Origin: Croceimicrobium sp963974215
GTDB lineage: Bacteria > Bacteroidota > Bacteroidia > Flavobacteriales > Schleiferiaceae
DNA length: 64,000 bases
Direction of reading: 5' to 3'
NCBI GenBank assembly: GCA_963974215.1
Contig: CAXBBL010000010.1
Span: 62,001-126,000 of the forward strand
The translations under genes were made by a program, and so were the position numbers. The notes below the pieces were generated by a model. That model was not told where the DNA came from. It saw only the letters and a program-made list of their open reading frames with translations, and ran no database searches. Every line of letters begins with the position of its first letter. Within the stretch, counting starts at the first letter, position 1. Positions 26,610-35,909 of this stretch are shown in pieces.

Positions 26610-27476
26610 TCAAAAATAGGAATTGCCAAATGCCAAGGCGGCAATTTGACTAAAAATGAGGAGTATTATGGGTATCGCTTCAATCCAGAAATTTACCTGA
26701 AAATCACTGGAATTTGATCTTAAATTTTTAATCATCAGAATGCCCACTTCCAAAGCCAACAAAACGGCAAGGCTTTGATACCAAGCTTGCCCGAAGGAAA
26801 AGAATTGGAATAAAGTCCAAATTTGATAAAGGAACAAAGCTAAGATGGCGAGTCCAATGGAATTATCTTTGCCGAAAACCTGCGGTACCGTGCGCATGGA
26901 GGGTTTATCTTGACCTAAATCCCGAATATCAAAAGGTATGGTTAAGCCCATCACCAGTAGGGTACGCATTAAAAACTCCCAACCAAAAAACACGATATCC
27001 ACGCCACCTTGCATCCAATACGGAATGGCGAAACTAAGATAGGTCCAAGAACCAGCGATGAGAAATAGCTTCAAGCCAGGCAGCATACGCAAACTACTGA
27101 AAGCACGATTGGGATGAGGAAAAGCCAAAGGATATAAAAGTGCAATTAAAATAGCTGGAAACAGATAGTAGATGAGCGTGACGGAGCCTAGCAAAAACAA
27201 TAAGACCATTGCCAAAATTCCCGCAAAAGCGGCACGGCTAAAAGATGCCCAATCAATGGGATGATCTTCTTGCGCCAAGCTTTTTTTCTCGCGATAGGTG
27301 TTTAGTGATTTCACCCAATGCATATAATTGTAGGCACTCATGGTAGAAAAGAGAACAAAGAGCACATAAAGTATATAATCGAGCGTGAGTTCCTGACCAA
27401 AACTGAGGTAAGTTAAGGCTGCAGCCGCCAAGCCTACCCAGAAGTTAGAGCGATATAATGCAATCAGAAATTTCAA
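26610..27476 (-). CDS. UbiA-like multi-spanning membrane protein
   Basis: 288 residues with about eight or nine hydrophobic helices. PFDIRDLGQDKPSMRTVPQVFG matches the second Asp-rich motif (DxxDxxxD) of UbiA prenyltransferases. The first motif (NDxxDxxxD), which binds Mg-pyrophosphate, is replaced by SAYNYMHWVKSL. The protein therefore belongs to the superfamily by fold, but normal prenyl transfer is doubtful. The start is TTG (27474-27476), 77 bases from the divergent gcvP -7 box; I see no ATG in a sensible place. It is the first gene of the kynurenine operon, and why is unclear. Confidence 0.62.
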   Translation of the reverse strand: MKFLIALYRSNFWVGLAAAALTYLSFGQELTLDYILYVLFVLFSTMSAYNYMHWVKSLNTYREKKSLAQEDHPIDWASFSRAAFAGILAMVLLFLLGSVTLIYYLFPAILIALLYPLAFPHPNRAFSSLRMLPGLKLFLIAGSWTYLSFAIPYWMQGGVDIVFFGWEFLMRTLLVMGLTIPFDIRDLGQDKPSMRTVPQVFGKDNSIGLAILALFLYQIWTLFQFFSFGQAWYQSLAVLLALEVGILMIKNLRSNSSDFQVNFWIEAIPIILLIFSQIAALAFGNSYF

Positions 27477-27546
27477 TAAAATAGACCCTTGTATTATTGC
27501 TGTAAAATTATGCTTAATGTGCGAAACATAAGAACAGGCTTTATGT

Positions 27547-27554
27547 TACTTTTG
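27547..27554 (+). promoter_or_regulatory. probable -7 box of gcvP promoter
   Basis: TACTTTTG matches TAnnTTTG and lies 32 bases before the gcvP ATG. No clear TTTG at -33 is visible. Confidence 0.45.
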
Positions 27555-27586
27555 TGCGAATATTCACAATTTATTTCGATTCGGAT

Positions 27587-30460
27587 ATGAATACTGATTC
27601 TTTTGCCTACCGACACATTGGGCCACGTGAGAATGACCTTGAAGAAATGTTGAAAGTGGTTGGGGCAAGCTCTATAGAACAACTGATTAGCGAAACCATT
27701 CCAGCAGGCATCCGCTTGAAGGACGAATTAAATCTTAGTCCGGCCATGACCGAGAATGAGTTTTTAAATCACATTCGCGATTTAGCCAGAAAAAATAAAG
27801 TGTTTAAATCCTATATAGGACTTGGCTACCACCCTACTATTATGCCAGGTGTAGTGCAGAGAAACATTTTAGAAAACCCAGGTTGGTATACGGCATACAC
27901 ACCTTATCAAGCAGAAATTGCCCAAGGCCGTTTGGAAGCTTTATTAAACTTCCAAACCATGGTAAGCGACCTAACAGGCTTGCCTATTGCCAATGCCAGT
28001 TTATTGGATGAAGCCACAGCAGCGGCAGAAGCTATGGCTATGTTTTACTCCGGCCGTAGCCGAGAAAAGAAAAAAAACAATGCCAATAAGTTCTTCATCT
28101 CTTTCCATTGTTTGCATCAAAACATTGAATTGATCAAAACGCGTTCTGAGCCTTTAGGTATAGAATTAGTAATTGGAGATCACCGCGATATAAACTTATC
28201 CGAAGACTACTTTGGCGCTTTGATTCAATATCCAGCGGCGGATGGTGAAATCTTCAACTATGAAGAATTCATGGCCAACGCTCAAGCTAATAATGTGGAA
28301 GTTGCCGTGGCAGCAGACATTATGAGCTTGGCTTTATTAACGCCTCCAGGAGAATGGGGGGCCAGCGCGGTTGTAGGAACTACCCAACGTTTTGGTATTC
28401 CTTTGGGCTTTGGTGGACCGCATGCGGCGTATTTTGCCACTACTGAAAATTACAAGCGCTTAATTCCCGGTCGTATTATCGGACAAACGATAGACAAAGA
28501 AGGAAATAGAGCTTTAAGAATGGCCTTACAAACTAGAGAGCAGCATATCAAACGCGATAAAGCTACCTCGAACATTTGTACGGCTCAGGTTTTATTAGCG
28601 GTAATGGCGGGGGCTTATGCTGCCTATCACGGTCCAAAGGGGCTATACAATATTGCCAGTAAAATTCACTACCACACAGTAACCCTTAGTGAAGGCTTAA
28701 ACCGCTTGGGCTACAATCAGGTTAACCAAAACTTCTTTGATACCTTACGTATTGAATTAGGCCAAGTTGATAAAGAAGAGATTCGCAGAAGAGCCATAGA
28801 AAAGGAAATCAACCTTCGTTATATCAGTCATCATGAGATCGGCATCAGTTTAAACGAGACCACTAATTTAGAAGCGGTAGAAGAATTGTTGGCCATCTTT
28901 GCGGAAGCAAAAGAAATGACCGATCCTAGCCCTAAATTACTTGAGGTTAATGTAATCCCTCCCGATTTAAAAAGAACCACAAGCTATCTAGAGCATCCTG
29001 TTTTTAATCGTTACCACAGCGAAACCGACATGATGCGCTATTTAAAGTCGCTAGAGCGTAAAGATCTTTCGCTTAATCACAGTATGATTGCTTTAGGAAG
29101 CTGCACCATGAAGTTGAACGCGGCTACCGAGATGATTCCGCTTAGTTGGCCTTTATGGGCAAACGTTCACCCTTTTGCTCCCACCGATCAAACCATTGGC
29201 TACCGCGAATTAATCTCTAATTTAGAGCGCGATCTAGCTGAAATTACAGGCTTTCATGCTATGAGCATGCAGCCCAATAGTGGTGCACAAGGTGAATATG
29301 CCGGATTAATGGTTATTCGCGCTTATCATTTATCACGCGGCGACGACCAACGTAATATTGCCATTATACCTAGTTCTGCCCACGGTACCAATCCTGCTTC
29401 AGCCGTAATGGCCGGTATGAAAGTGGTAGTTACTAAGTGTGATGACAATGGTAATATTGATGTGGATGATCTTCTTGAAAAAGCAGAAAAGCATAAAGAC
29501 AATCTTGCCGCTTTAATGATTACTTACCCTTCTACCCACGGAGTATTTGAAGAAAGAGTAAAAGAGATCACCCAAATTATTCACGATTTTGGAGGACAAG
29601 TATATATGGATGGTGCCAATATGAACGCTCAGGTGGGATTAACCAGCCCGGGGGAAATTGGCGCTGATGTATGTCACTTAAACTTGCATAAAACTTTTGC
29701 TATTCCTCATGGTGGCGGTGGCCCCGGAATGGGTCCCATTGGTGTTGCGGAGCATTTAAGTCAGTTTTTACCAGGACACCCATTTGTGAAAACTGGTGGT
29801 AAACACCCTATTTCACCTATTTCGGCCGCTCCTTTCGGTAGCGGATTAATATTAATCATAAGTTATGGCTATATTAAAATGCTTGGCGCAAAAGGATTAA
29901 GACAGAGCACTGAGTATGCCATTTTAAATGCTAATTACGTAAAAGAGCGTTTACACGGCTATTTCGAGGTGCTATATACCAATGAAAAAAATCGCGCTGC
30001 ACACGAAATGATTATTGATTGCCGTCCCTTTAAAAAAGAGGCAGCGATTGAAGTTACCGATATTGCTAAGCGATTAATGGATTACGGTTACCACGCCCCT
30101 ACAGTTTCTTTCCCAGTAGCTGGTACGGTAATGATTGAGCCGACTGAAAGCGAAAGCAAAGATGAGCTCGATCGCTTTATTGACGCGATGGTTAGCATTC
30201 GTAAGGAGATTTCAGAAATTGGCCAAGGGCTAGAAGATGAGGAGAACAATCCTTTAAAAAACGCGCCGCATACCATGCAGCTCGTTACAGCAGATGAATG
30301 GAATTTACCCTACAGTCGTCAAAAGGCGGCTTTCCCATTAGACTACCTGTATAGTAATAAGTTCTGGCCCAGCATTCGCAGAGTGGATGATGCCTATGGT
30401 GACCGGAATTTAATTTGCACCTGTGAGCCAATTGAAAGCTATATGGAAGCGGAAGCCTAA
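27587..30460 (+). CDS. gcvP: glycine dehydrogenase (decarboxylating), P protein
   Basis: 957 residues from ATG 27587 (MNTDSFAYRHIGP), the same length as E. coli GcvP; an earlier in-frame start adds 11 unlikely residues that would lie on the promoter. The protein decarboxylates glycine and loads the aminomethyl group on lipoyl-GcvH. It has the one-chain arrangement with both halves: an N-terminal half (YIGLGYHPTIMPGVVQRNI) and a C-terminal half carrying the PLP Lys702 in HLNLHKTFAIPHGGGGPGMGP. C1 units go to tetrahydrofolate. GcvH and GcvT are not adjacent; LpdA (7497) is the E3 partner. A terminator follows 18 bases after the stop. Confidence 0.97.
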   Translation: MNTDSFAYRHIGPRENDLEEMLKVVGASSIEQLISETIPAGIRLKDELNLSPAMTENEFLNHIRDLARKNKVFKSYIGLGYHPTIMPGVVQRNILENPGWYTAYTPYQAEIAQGRLEALLNFQTMVSDLTGLPIANASLLDEATAAAEAMAMFYSGRSREKKKNNANKFFISFHCLHQNIELIKTRSEPLGIELVIGDHRDINLSEDYFGALIQYPAADGEIFNYEEFMANAQANNVEVAVAADIMSLALLTPPGEWGASAVVGTTQRFGIPLGFGGPHAAYFATTENYKRLIPGRIIGQTIDKEGNRALRMALQTREQHIKRDKATSNICTAQVLLAVMAGAYAAYHGPKGLYNIASKIHYHTVTLSEGLNRLGYNQVNQNFFDTLRIELGQVDKEEIRRRAIEKEINLRYISHHEIGISLNETTNLEAVEELLAIFAEAKEMTDPSPKLLEVNVIPPDLKRTTSYLEHPVFNRYHSETDMMRYLKSLERKDLSLNHSMIALGSCTMKLNAATEMIPLSWPLWANVHPFAPTDQTIGYRELISNLERDLAEITGFHAMSMQPNSGAQGEYAGLMVIRAYHLSRGDDQRNIAIIPSSAHGTNPASAVMAGMKVVVTKCDDNGNIDVDDLLEKAEKHKDNLAALMITYPSTHGVFEERVKEITQIIHDFGGQVYMDGANMNAQVGLTSPGEIGADVCHLNLHKTFAIPHGGGGPGMGPIGVAEHLSQFLPGHPFVKTGGKHPISPISAAPFGSGLILIISYGYIKMLGAKGLRQSTEYAILNANYVKERLHGYFEVLYTNEKNRAAHEMIIDCRPFKKEAAIEVTDIAKRLMDYGYHAPTVSFPVAGTVMIEPTESESKDELDRFIDAMVSIRKEISEIGQGLEDEENNPLKNAPHTMQLVTADEWNLPYSRQKAAFPLDYLYSNKFWPSIRRVDDAYGDRNLICTCEPIESYMEAEA

Positions 30461-30478
30461 TAATTATAATCTATATTT

Positions 30479-30509
30479 AAAAAGGGAGTTCTTTTGAGCT
30501 CCCTTTTTT
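30479..30509 (+). terminator. rho-independent terminator after gcvP
   Basis: AAAAAGGGAG (30479-30488) pairs with CTCCCTTTTT (30499-30508), followed by a T run to 30509. Confidence 0.88.
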
Positions 30510-30510
30510 G

Positions 30511-30541
30511 TTGTCAATAAGTAAAACTTTGCCTACTTTTG
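30511..30541 (+). promoter_or_regulatory. promoter of the first tandem T9SS gene
   Basis: TTG (30511-30513), 20 bases, then TACTTTTG (30534-30541), a good match to the Bacteroidota promoter. The ATG follows 41 bases later. It begins directly after the gcvP terminator. Confidence 0.6.
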
Positions 30542-30582
30542 TTAAACTAGTGTTAATACGATATAACCCTTAATTTAAAAAC

Positions 30583-32589
30583 ATGAAGAAAACAGCTATT
30601 CTATTTTTTAGCTTGGCTTCTGCTATTGCGGTTAATGCACAAGGTCTTCCACAGATTGACCCTGTTCCAGAAACCCAAGATGCTCCTGCTAAGCGTGCAA
30701 TTAAATCTGCTCAAGCAGATAATGGTGCTTCTACTACTGTATGGAGCGAAGATTTCGCCAATGGAATTCCAACAGGTTGGAGCCAAATCGGAACCCCAGC
30801 AACTGCGCAGTGGGAATACCGCGGCCCTAGCACTGCTATCAGCAATGCTACTGGTTCAAGAGGTGCATTCTCAGGAATTAACAACACCCCTCCAACAAAT
30901 GATCCCCTAGCTTCTACTACAACAGCAAATGGTTTCATGATTTTCGATTCAGATTATCTTGACAACACAGGATCTCAAGCTACTATGGGAATGGGAACTG
31001 CTCCTGCTCCACATACTGGTCGTTTGTTTACAGACGTTATCGACTTATCACTTTACCCACAAGTAGAATTATCTTTTGAAACTTACGCTCGTCGTTTTCA
31101 ATGTGCTTGGTTCGTTGCATTTTCCATTGATGGTGGTGTAACTTACAATGACACTATTGAATTTTTCTCGGACGCCGTTGTTGCCGTAAACTCCTCTACT
31201 TTAAATGGTGAAGAGGCAATCGCAAACGTTTCTGGTATTATTGGCGGTCAGTCAAATGTGGTAATGCAATTTATTTTCGACGGTACTCCTGGTAACGCGA
31301 ATGGCAATGGTTACTACTTCTGGATGATTGACGATATCGAATTACGTACGCCTCCAGCAAATCAGATGTTCTTTACTACTTGGAATGGTGCTCCTGCCCA
31401 CGATATGATTTACAATAGTAATGGTGCTGCTTATCCTAAGTATGGTATCATGAATTCTAATCAAATCGTACCAGTAGAATTTGACTCTAACATCTTGAAC
31501 TACGGTACTCAAGCACAAACTAATGTTAATGTTGAAGTAGAAATTTGGGATGTAACGAGCGGTTCTCCTAGTTTAGTAACTACTTTAAGTGCGCCTGGTT
31601 GCCCAACTTTAGCCTCTGGTGACACTTGTAATTACAATGACCTAACTACTCCTACTTGGACTCCTCCAGCACAAGAAGCTTCTTACTTAATTGTTTACAA
31701 AGCTGTTTCTGACACTATTACTAGTGCATTAACTGCTGAGGCAGATACCTTTAGTTTCTTCGTTAATGACGTATTATATTCAACAGATCGTAACAGAGTT
31801 GATAACTACGTAGGTACTAACTCAGCTACTAGCGACATCATTGCGATGGGTGTTATGTATTCTTTAGAAAATGAAGATCCTTTAAATGCTGGTTCCGGTT
31901 TTGTATACATTGACGGAGTAAGCATTGAATTAAGTGCTGCTACTGATAGTACCGCAGATATTGAAATAGCTTTCTTTGACACCACTGGTTTTGCTTACAA
32001 TGCTGGTTTCCCGGCCGGTGCTACTGCCGCATTCCGTAAATCATTTACTTTAAATAGTAACCTTATTGGAGGAAACGCATTCTTTGATCTTTCATCTAAC
32101 GGTCAGCCATTAGCTTTACCTGCTAATACTTACTTGATGATTGTAAACTTCTTCCCGAATGCAACTGACGGTGTTATTCGCATCGCTAATGACGCATCTT
32201 TCGATCAGCCAGGTTTCTCAACTGTAATGCAATTAGGCGACGGTAACTGGTATGGTGGATTTACAGGTCCTACACATGAAGGCACCTTCATCCGCTTAGA
32301 AGTAGGTGAGTACACGGTAGATTCTACAAGTATCGCTGAAAATGAACTGGCAGGATTTAGCGTTTATCCAGTACCAAGTAATGGTAATGGCTATGTAGAA
32401 TTTGACAATGGTGGAGATTACACGATTACAGTTTTAGATATGGTAGGTAAGCCTATCTTCACTAGATCTGAGTCTGTAAACTCTAATGAGCGTATCAACT
32501 TTGATATCACTTCTTACCCAGCTGGTGTTTACTTAGTAAACATTAAAGGTGAGAATACTGATAAAACGGTTAAGATTACGGTTCAATAA
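30583..32589 (+). CDS. T9SS type A exported protein, tandem paralogue 1
   Basis: 668 residues. Signal peptide (1-20, AIAVNAQ). Residues ~50-265 form a jelly-roll/MAM-like 'choice-of-anchor J' domain (VWSEDFANGIPTGWSQ; WEYRGPSTA; GFMIFDSDYLDN; DVIDLSLYPQVELSFETYAR). A middle region follows, and the last ~75 residues are a type A sorting domain (GFSVYPVPSNGNGYVEF ... SYPAGVYLVNIKGENTDKTVKITVQ). Codon use is strikingly uniform (GCT, ACT, GGT, CCT, GTA preferred) compared with neighbours, which points to high expression. It is flanked by its own promoter and strong terminator. It is homologous over its length to 33020-35074. Binding target unknown. Confidence 0.85.
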   Translation: MKKTAILFFSLASAIAVNAQGLPQIDPVPETQDAPAKRAIKSAQADNGASTTVWSEDFANGIPTGWSQIGTPATAQWEYRGPSTAISNATGSRGAFSGINNTPPTNDPLASTTTANGFMIFDSDYLDNTGSQATMGMGTAPAPHTGRLFTDVIDLSLYPQVELSFETYARRFQCAWFVAFSIDGGVTYNDTIEFFSDAVVAVNSSTLNGEEAIANVSGIIGGQSNVVMQFIFDGTPGNANGNGYYFWMIDDIELRTPPANQMFFTTWNGAPAHDMIYNSNGAAYPKYGIMNSNQIVPVEFDSNILNYGTQAQTNVNVEVEIWDVTSGSPSLVTTLSAPGCPTLASGDTCNYNDLTTPTWTPPAQEASYLIVYKAVSDTITSALTAEADTFSFFVNDVLYSTDRNRVDNYVGTNSATSDIIAMGVMYSLENEDPLNAGSGFVYIDGVSIELSAATDSTADIEIAFFDTTGFAYNAGFPAGATAAFRKSFTLNSNLIGGNAFFDLSSNGQPLALPANTYLMIVNFFPNATDGVIRIANDASFDQPGFSTVMQLGDGNWYGGFTGPTHEGTFIRLEVGEYTVDSTSIAENELAGFSVYPVPSNGNGYVEFDNGGDYTITVLDMVGKPIFTRSESVNSNERINFDITSYPAGVYLVNIKGENTDKTVKITVQ

Positions 32590-32610
32590 GAATCAGTTCT
32601 TAAATTTTTT

Positions 32611-32641
32611 AAAGCCGCTCCAATGGAGCGGCTTTTTTTTT
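32611..32641 (+). terminator. rho-independent terminator after T9SS paralogue 1
   Basis: AAAGCCGCTCC (32611-32621) pairs with GGAGCGGCTTT (32625-32635) with a 3-base loop, then T residues to 32641. One of the strongest hairpins in the window. Confidence 0.93.
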
Positions 32642-32655
32642 AGCTACGCTTTAAA

Positions 32656-32912
32656 CCTGAGTTCGATATAAAATCAGGCCTCAGACCTCTTATAATAGTG
32701 GGTTTTAAGCCGAAGCGGTGAAACAATAGCGGGCTATTGTGAAGGGCTAAGGCGCCAAAAACCACTTTTCAGAAGAGGCTTACAAGTTTTTCCAATAAAA
32801 GCAAAAACCCTGCATCTAGCTCATTTGCTGTAGCCCGCTACAGCTGCACGATCCAGACTAGTCTTTTCCTTTTATTGAAAATCTGAGGCTATAATTTTAG
32901 GTCGAACTCAGG
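32656..32912. mobile_element. MITE-like structured repeat, copy 2
   Basis: A 257 bp homologue of 17041-17300 in the same orientation, filling most of the 430 bp gap between the tandem T9SS genes. Left end 32656-32685 begins CCTGAGTTCGATATAAAATC; right end 32882-32912, read on the other strand, begins CCTGAGTTCGACCTAAAATT. The perfect hairpins are again present at 32724-32739 and 32827-32844, identical to those of copy 1, while surrounding sequence has diverged. Flanking 7-mers CTTTAAA and TTTTAAC agree at 5 of 7 positions, as from a decayed duplication. No coding sequence. The rest of the gap (32913-33019) shows only a weak TACTATTG box at 32984. Confidence 0.8.
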
Positions 32913-33019
32913 TTTTAACATTTCCTTAAGCTTCTAAGCAAGTATTGCACAACATATGACAAGCTAAGGCCAGATAAGCGCTCTACTATTGTGTTTTTAA
33001 ACCCTATAAAATACAATTA

Positions 33020-35074
33020 ATGAAAAAAGCAGCTATTCTATGTAGCCTAGCTCTAGTCGGAATAGGCTATTCAAGCCAGGGGCAGAGCACTTCTAAAAAA
33101 GCGCCTCTCGCCATAAAACCTGGTTTTTATCAACCCGATCTTGTAAATGGCCAACAAGCCAGAAACCTAAACTCTCGCGCTAAAACAAATGGGATCGAGT
33201 CTACCACCGTTTTTTGGAGCGAAGATTTCTCGGCAGGGATTCCTGCAGATTGGGAACAAAATGGTTCGACCGTTAATTCACGTTGGGAATATCGCGGCCC
33301 AAGCACTGTTCCTAACAGCAATACTGGCAGCCGTGGTGCATTTGCCGCCGGAACTACTGCTATCCAAAGCGCTACACGTGCAAATGGATTCTTAATTTTT
33401 GATTCAGATTACCTAGACAATGGCGGTGTTGCAGCAAATGCGGGCAGTGGTTCTGCCCCTACTCCTCATATTGGCAGGATCAACACTGATACTATTGACC
33501 TAAGTACCCAAAGTGCCGTAGAACTAAAATTCACTTCCTACGCTCGTCAATTCTTCACCAATTATTATGTAGCCTTCAGTAAGGATGGCGGGGCAACTTT
33601 TAATGATACCATTGAATTATTTACCGAAGTTGAAGTTAACGGTGGCACTCCTGAGGATTTGGAACTGAGCTTTAACGTTTCAAACTATATTGGTGGAGAA
33701 TCACAAGCTATGATACAATTTATATACGCTGGCAATAAGCCTGGTAATGTAAATGGTACCGGCTACTACTTTTGGATGTTAGATGATCTAGAGCTTCGTT
33801 CATTGCCTGATAATGAATTACGCCTAACCGAAGTAAATGGTGCGCCTCCTATTGATGTTACCTTTAATGGCGACCCTGCTTATTCTAAATATGGCTCGAT
33901 TCAAATCGATCAATTAGTTCCAATTTCCTGCGACGCCAATGTCTATAACTACGGTTCTGTTACTCAAACCAATGTTAGTTTAGAAGTGGAGATTCTAGAT
34001 GCAAATGGCGCCAATGTAACCACACTTACTTCGAGCGGATCTGCCGCTAGCGTACCCATGCTAGATTCTGTAGACTTTACCGTTTTAAATACCAATAGTT
34101 GGACACCAACAGCGGTTGGAAACTACCAATTGATTTACCGTGTTATTAGCGACAGTTTGGATGCCAACGCAACAGGCGCAGCCGATACCGTTGCTCTTAA
34201 TGTAACCAATAATATTTACGCAGTAGACTGGGGCACCGCTGATAATTTCTTCGGAACAGAAAGTTCTGCTTCGGAAATGATAGCCGCTGGCACTCGTTAT
34301 AGCCTTGAAAATGAAGACCCTGACAGTTCTGGAGCGGGACTAGTGTTTATTGACGGAGTAGATATTTTACTTAGCTCAAGATGCGACACTACAGCCGATA
34401 TCGAAATTGCCATATACGATACCACTGGCTTCGCATTTGGAACTGGATTCCCCTCATCTGCTAACCCAATTATCAGACGTTCTTTCACTTTAAACGCCGA
34501 CATCGTTGGGCAAAACACTCGTTTTCCATTAGGTATAGAAGACAGTATTTTCGATAACAATACCCAAACTTGGACACCTACTAATCGTCCTTTAGCTGTA
34601 AATACTGGGACCTATTTCGTTATTGTGAACTTCTTCCCTAATGCAACAGACGGGGTAATTCGTATCGGAAACAGTGCTCGCTATTTCCAACCCGCTGAAA
34701 CGGCCGTTTTCCAAACTGCCGATGGCGATTGGTTCGGTGGATTTTTAAATAGCCAAACCTTCGAAGCTCCATTTATTCGACTAGCTGTAGCTGATGCGCC
34801 TCGTTTTGACATTGGCATTAGCGAAGAGACTGCTAATAAATTCAGCGTTTATCCCAATCCAACTAATGGTTTAGGAAAAATCAACTTCGAGCAAGGTGGT
34901 ACTTATACTCTGAAACTATATGATATGGCAGGAAACCTACTTCTTGGTAAAGAAGTACGTGTAAATGCAAATGAAGATTATGCTCTTGATTTATCAAAGT
35001 ACAAAGCAGGTGCATATTTGATAAACGTTCAAGGGGAAGGAATGATGAAAACCATTCAGTTGCAGAAGCAATAA
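33020..35074 (+). CDS. T9SS type A exported protein, tandem paralogue 2
   Basis: 684 residues, same architecture as the preceding gene: signal peptide (1-21, GYSSQGQ), choice-of-anchor J-like domain (VFWSEDFSAGIPADWEQN; WEYRGPSTV; GFLIFDSDYLDNGG; DTIDLSTQSAVELKFTSYAR), central region and type A sorting domain (KFSVYPNPTNGLGKINFEQ ... KYKAGAYLINVQGEGMMKTIQLQKQ). The paralogues clearly arose by duplication but have diverged over their whole length, and the second lacks the strict codon bias of the first. It has its own terminator. Likely surface-exposed or released; function unknown. Confidence 0.85.
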   Translation: MKKAAILCSLALVGIGYSSQGQSTSKKAPLAIKPGFYQPDLVNGQQARNLNSRAKTNGIESTTVFWSEDFSAGIPADWEQNGSTVNSRWEYRGPSTVPNSNTGSRGAFAAGTTAIQSATRANGFLIFDSDYLDNGGVAANAGSGSAPTPHIGRINTDTIDLSTQSAVELKFTSYARQFFTNYYVAFSKDGGATFNDTIELFTEVEVNGGTPEDLELSFNVSNYIGGESQAMIQFIYAGNKPGNVNGTGYYFWMLDDLELRSLPDNELRLTEVNGAPPIDVTFNGDPAYSKYGSIQIDQLVPISCDANVYNYGSVTQTNVSLEVEILDANGANVTTLTSSGSAASVPMLDSVDFTVLNTNSWTPTAVGNYQLIYRVISDSLDANATGAADTVALNVTNNIYAVDWGTADNFFGTESSASEMIAAGTRYSLENEDPDSSGAGLVFIDGVDILLSSRCDTTADIEIAIYDTTGFAFGTGFPSSANPIIRRSFTLNADIVGQNTRFPLGIEDSIFDNNTQTWTPTNRPLAVNTGTYFVIVNFFPNATDGVIRIGNSARYFQPAETAVFQTADGDWFGGFLNSQTFEAPFIRLAVADAPRFDIGISEETANKFSVYPNPTNGLGKINFEQGGTYTLKLYDMAGNLLLGKEVRVNANEDYALDLSKYKAGAYLINVQGEGMMKTIQLQKQ

Positions 35075-35096
35075 TTGTTGAACTATGTTTTTTTCT

Positions 35097-35129
35097 AAAG
35101 CCGCTTCTTAAGGAGCGGCTTTATTTTTT
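35097..35129 (+). terminator. rho-independent terminator after T9SS paralogue 2
   Basis: AAAGCCGCT (35097-35105) pairs with AGCGGCTTT (35114-35122), followed by ATTTTTT. The stem resembles the one at 32611, as expected from the gene duplication. Confidence 0.9.
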
Positions 35130-35133
35130 ACAG

Positions 35134-35155
35134 CCTAAGTTCGGCGCAACTCAGG
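35134..35155. repeat. minimal inverted pair of repeat-family tips
   Basis: CCTAAGTTC (35134-35142), a short centre, then CAACTCAGG (35147-35155). The two outer blocks are the extreme tips of the MITE-like element joined with nearly everything between removed. It lies between a terminator and the mlaF stop codon. Confidence 0.5.
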
Positions 35156-35156
35156 T

Positions 35157-35909
35157 TTACAGCTTTTCTCTAATCTTCTGAAATAAGCGCGAGCTATACA
35201 CAAAATCTACAATCTCGGGATTATCAGTATTAAGAATTTCCTCACCCGTTCCCTGCCAAGCTTTCGTGCCATCTTTAATAAACATAATGTGGTCACCAAT
35301 TTCAATTACCGAATTCATATCGTGGGTATTTATTACCGTGGTGATATCAAACTCTTGGGTAATTTCCTGCAGTAGGCGATCAATTACAATAGCCGTTTTA
35401 GGATCTAAACCAGAATTAGGCTCATCACAAAAAAGATATTTTGGATTCATGCTAATGGCTCGAGCAATAGCAACCCGTTTTTGCATCCCACCCGATAATT
35501 CCGAAGGAAACTGCTTGTGAACATTCGGTAAATTTACCCTTTGCAGACAAAAATCAGCTCGATCCCTTCTCTCCGAAAGTGACATATCGCTAAACATGCT
35601 TAATGCAAATGTTACATTATCCTCAATGGTTAAGGAATCGAATAAGGCATTACCTTGAAAAACCATTCCCATTTCCGTGCGAAGCGCCTTTCGCTCCTTG
35701 TTATTAAGGGTGCCAAGTGCACGGTCATCGTAAATAATTTCTCCCTGATCAATCTCGTGTAAACCCACCAAACTTTTCAGAAATACCGTTTTGCCCGAAC
35801 CGCTTTTACCAATGATTAAATTGGTCTTTCCTTGGTAAAAAGTGGCGTCAATGCCCTTCAACACTTCCTGATCACCAAAGGCTTTGTGAATGAAGTTTAC
35901 CTCTATCAT
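35157..35909 (-). CDS. mlaF: MlaF-type lipid ABC transporter ATPase
   Basis: 250-residue ABC ATPase. Walker A GKSGSGKT, signature LSGGMQKRVAIARA, Walker B YLFCDEPNSGLDP and the H-loop His in INTHDMNS are intact. MQKRVAIARA and the pairing with an MlaE permease identify the Mla/MCE class, which moves phospholipids between inner and outer membranes. Its start overlaps the mlaE stop by one base (taATG). The substrate-binding MCE protein (MlaD) usually encoded next is not here; the gene ends at a repeat remnant and terminator region. Confidence 0.9.
   Translation of the reverse strand: MIEVNFIHKAFGDQEVLKGIDATFYQGKTNLIIGKSGSGKTVFLKSLVGLHEIDQGEIIYDDRALGTLNNKERKALRTEMGMVFQGNALFDSLTIEDNVTFALSMFSDMSLSERRDRADFCLQRVNLPNVHKQFPSELSGGMQKRVAIARAISMNPKYLFCDEPNSGLDPKTAIVIDRLLQEITQEFDITTVINTHDMNSVIEIGDHIMFIKDGTKAWQGTGEEILNTDNPEIVDFVYSSRLFQKIREKL

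Noticed and set aside
35134..35155. A second terminator for mlaF at the fused repeat tips
   Set aside because: The 9 bp inverted repeat has no T run on the mlaF side; it is better explained as a deletion remnant of the repeat family.
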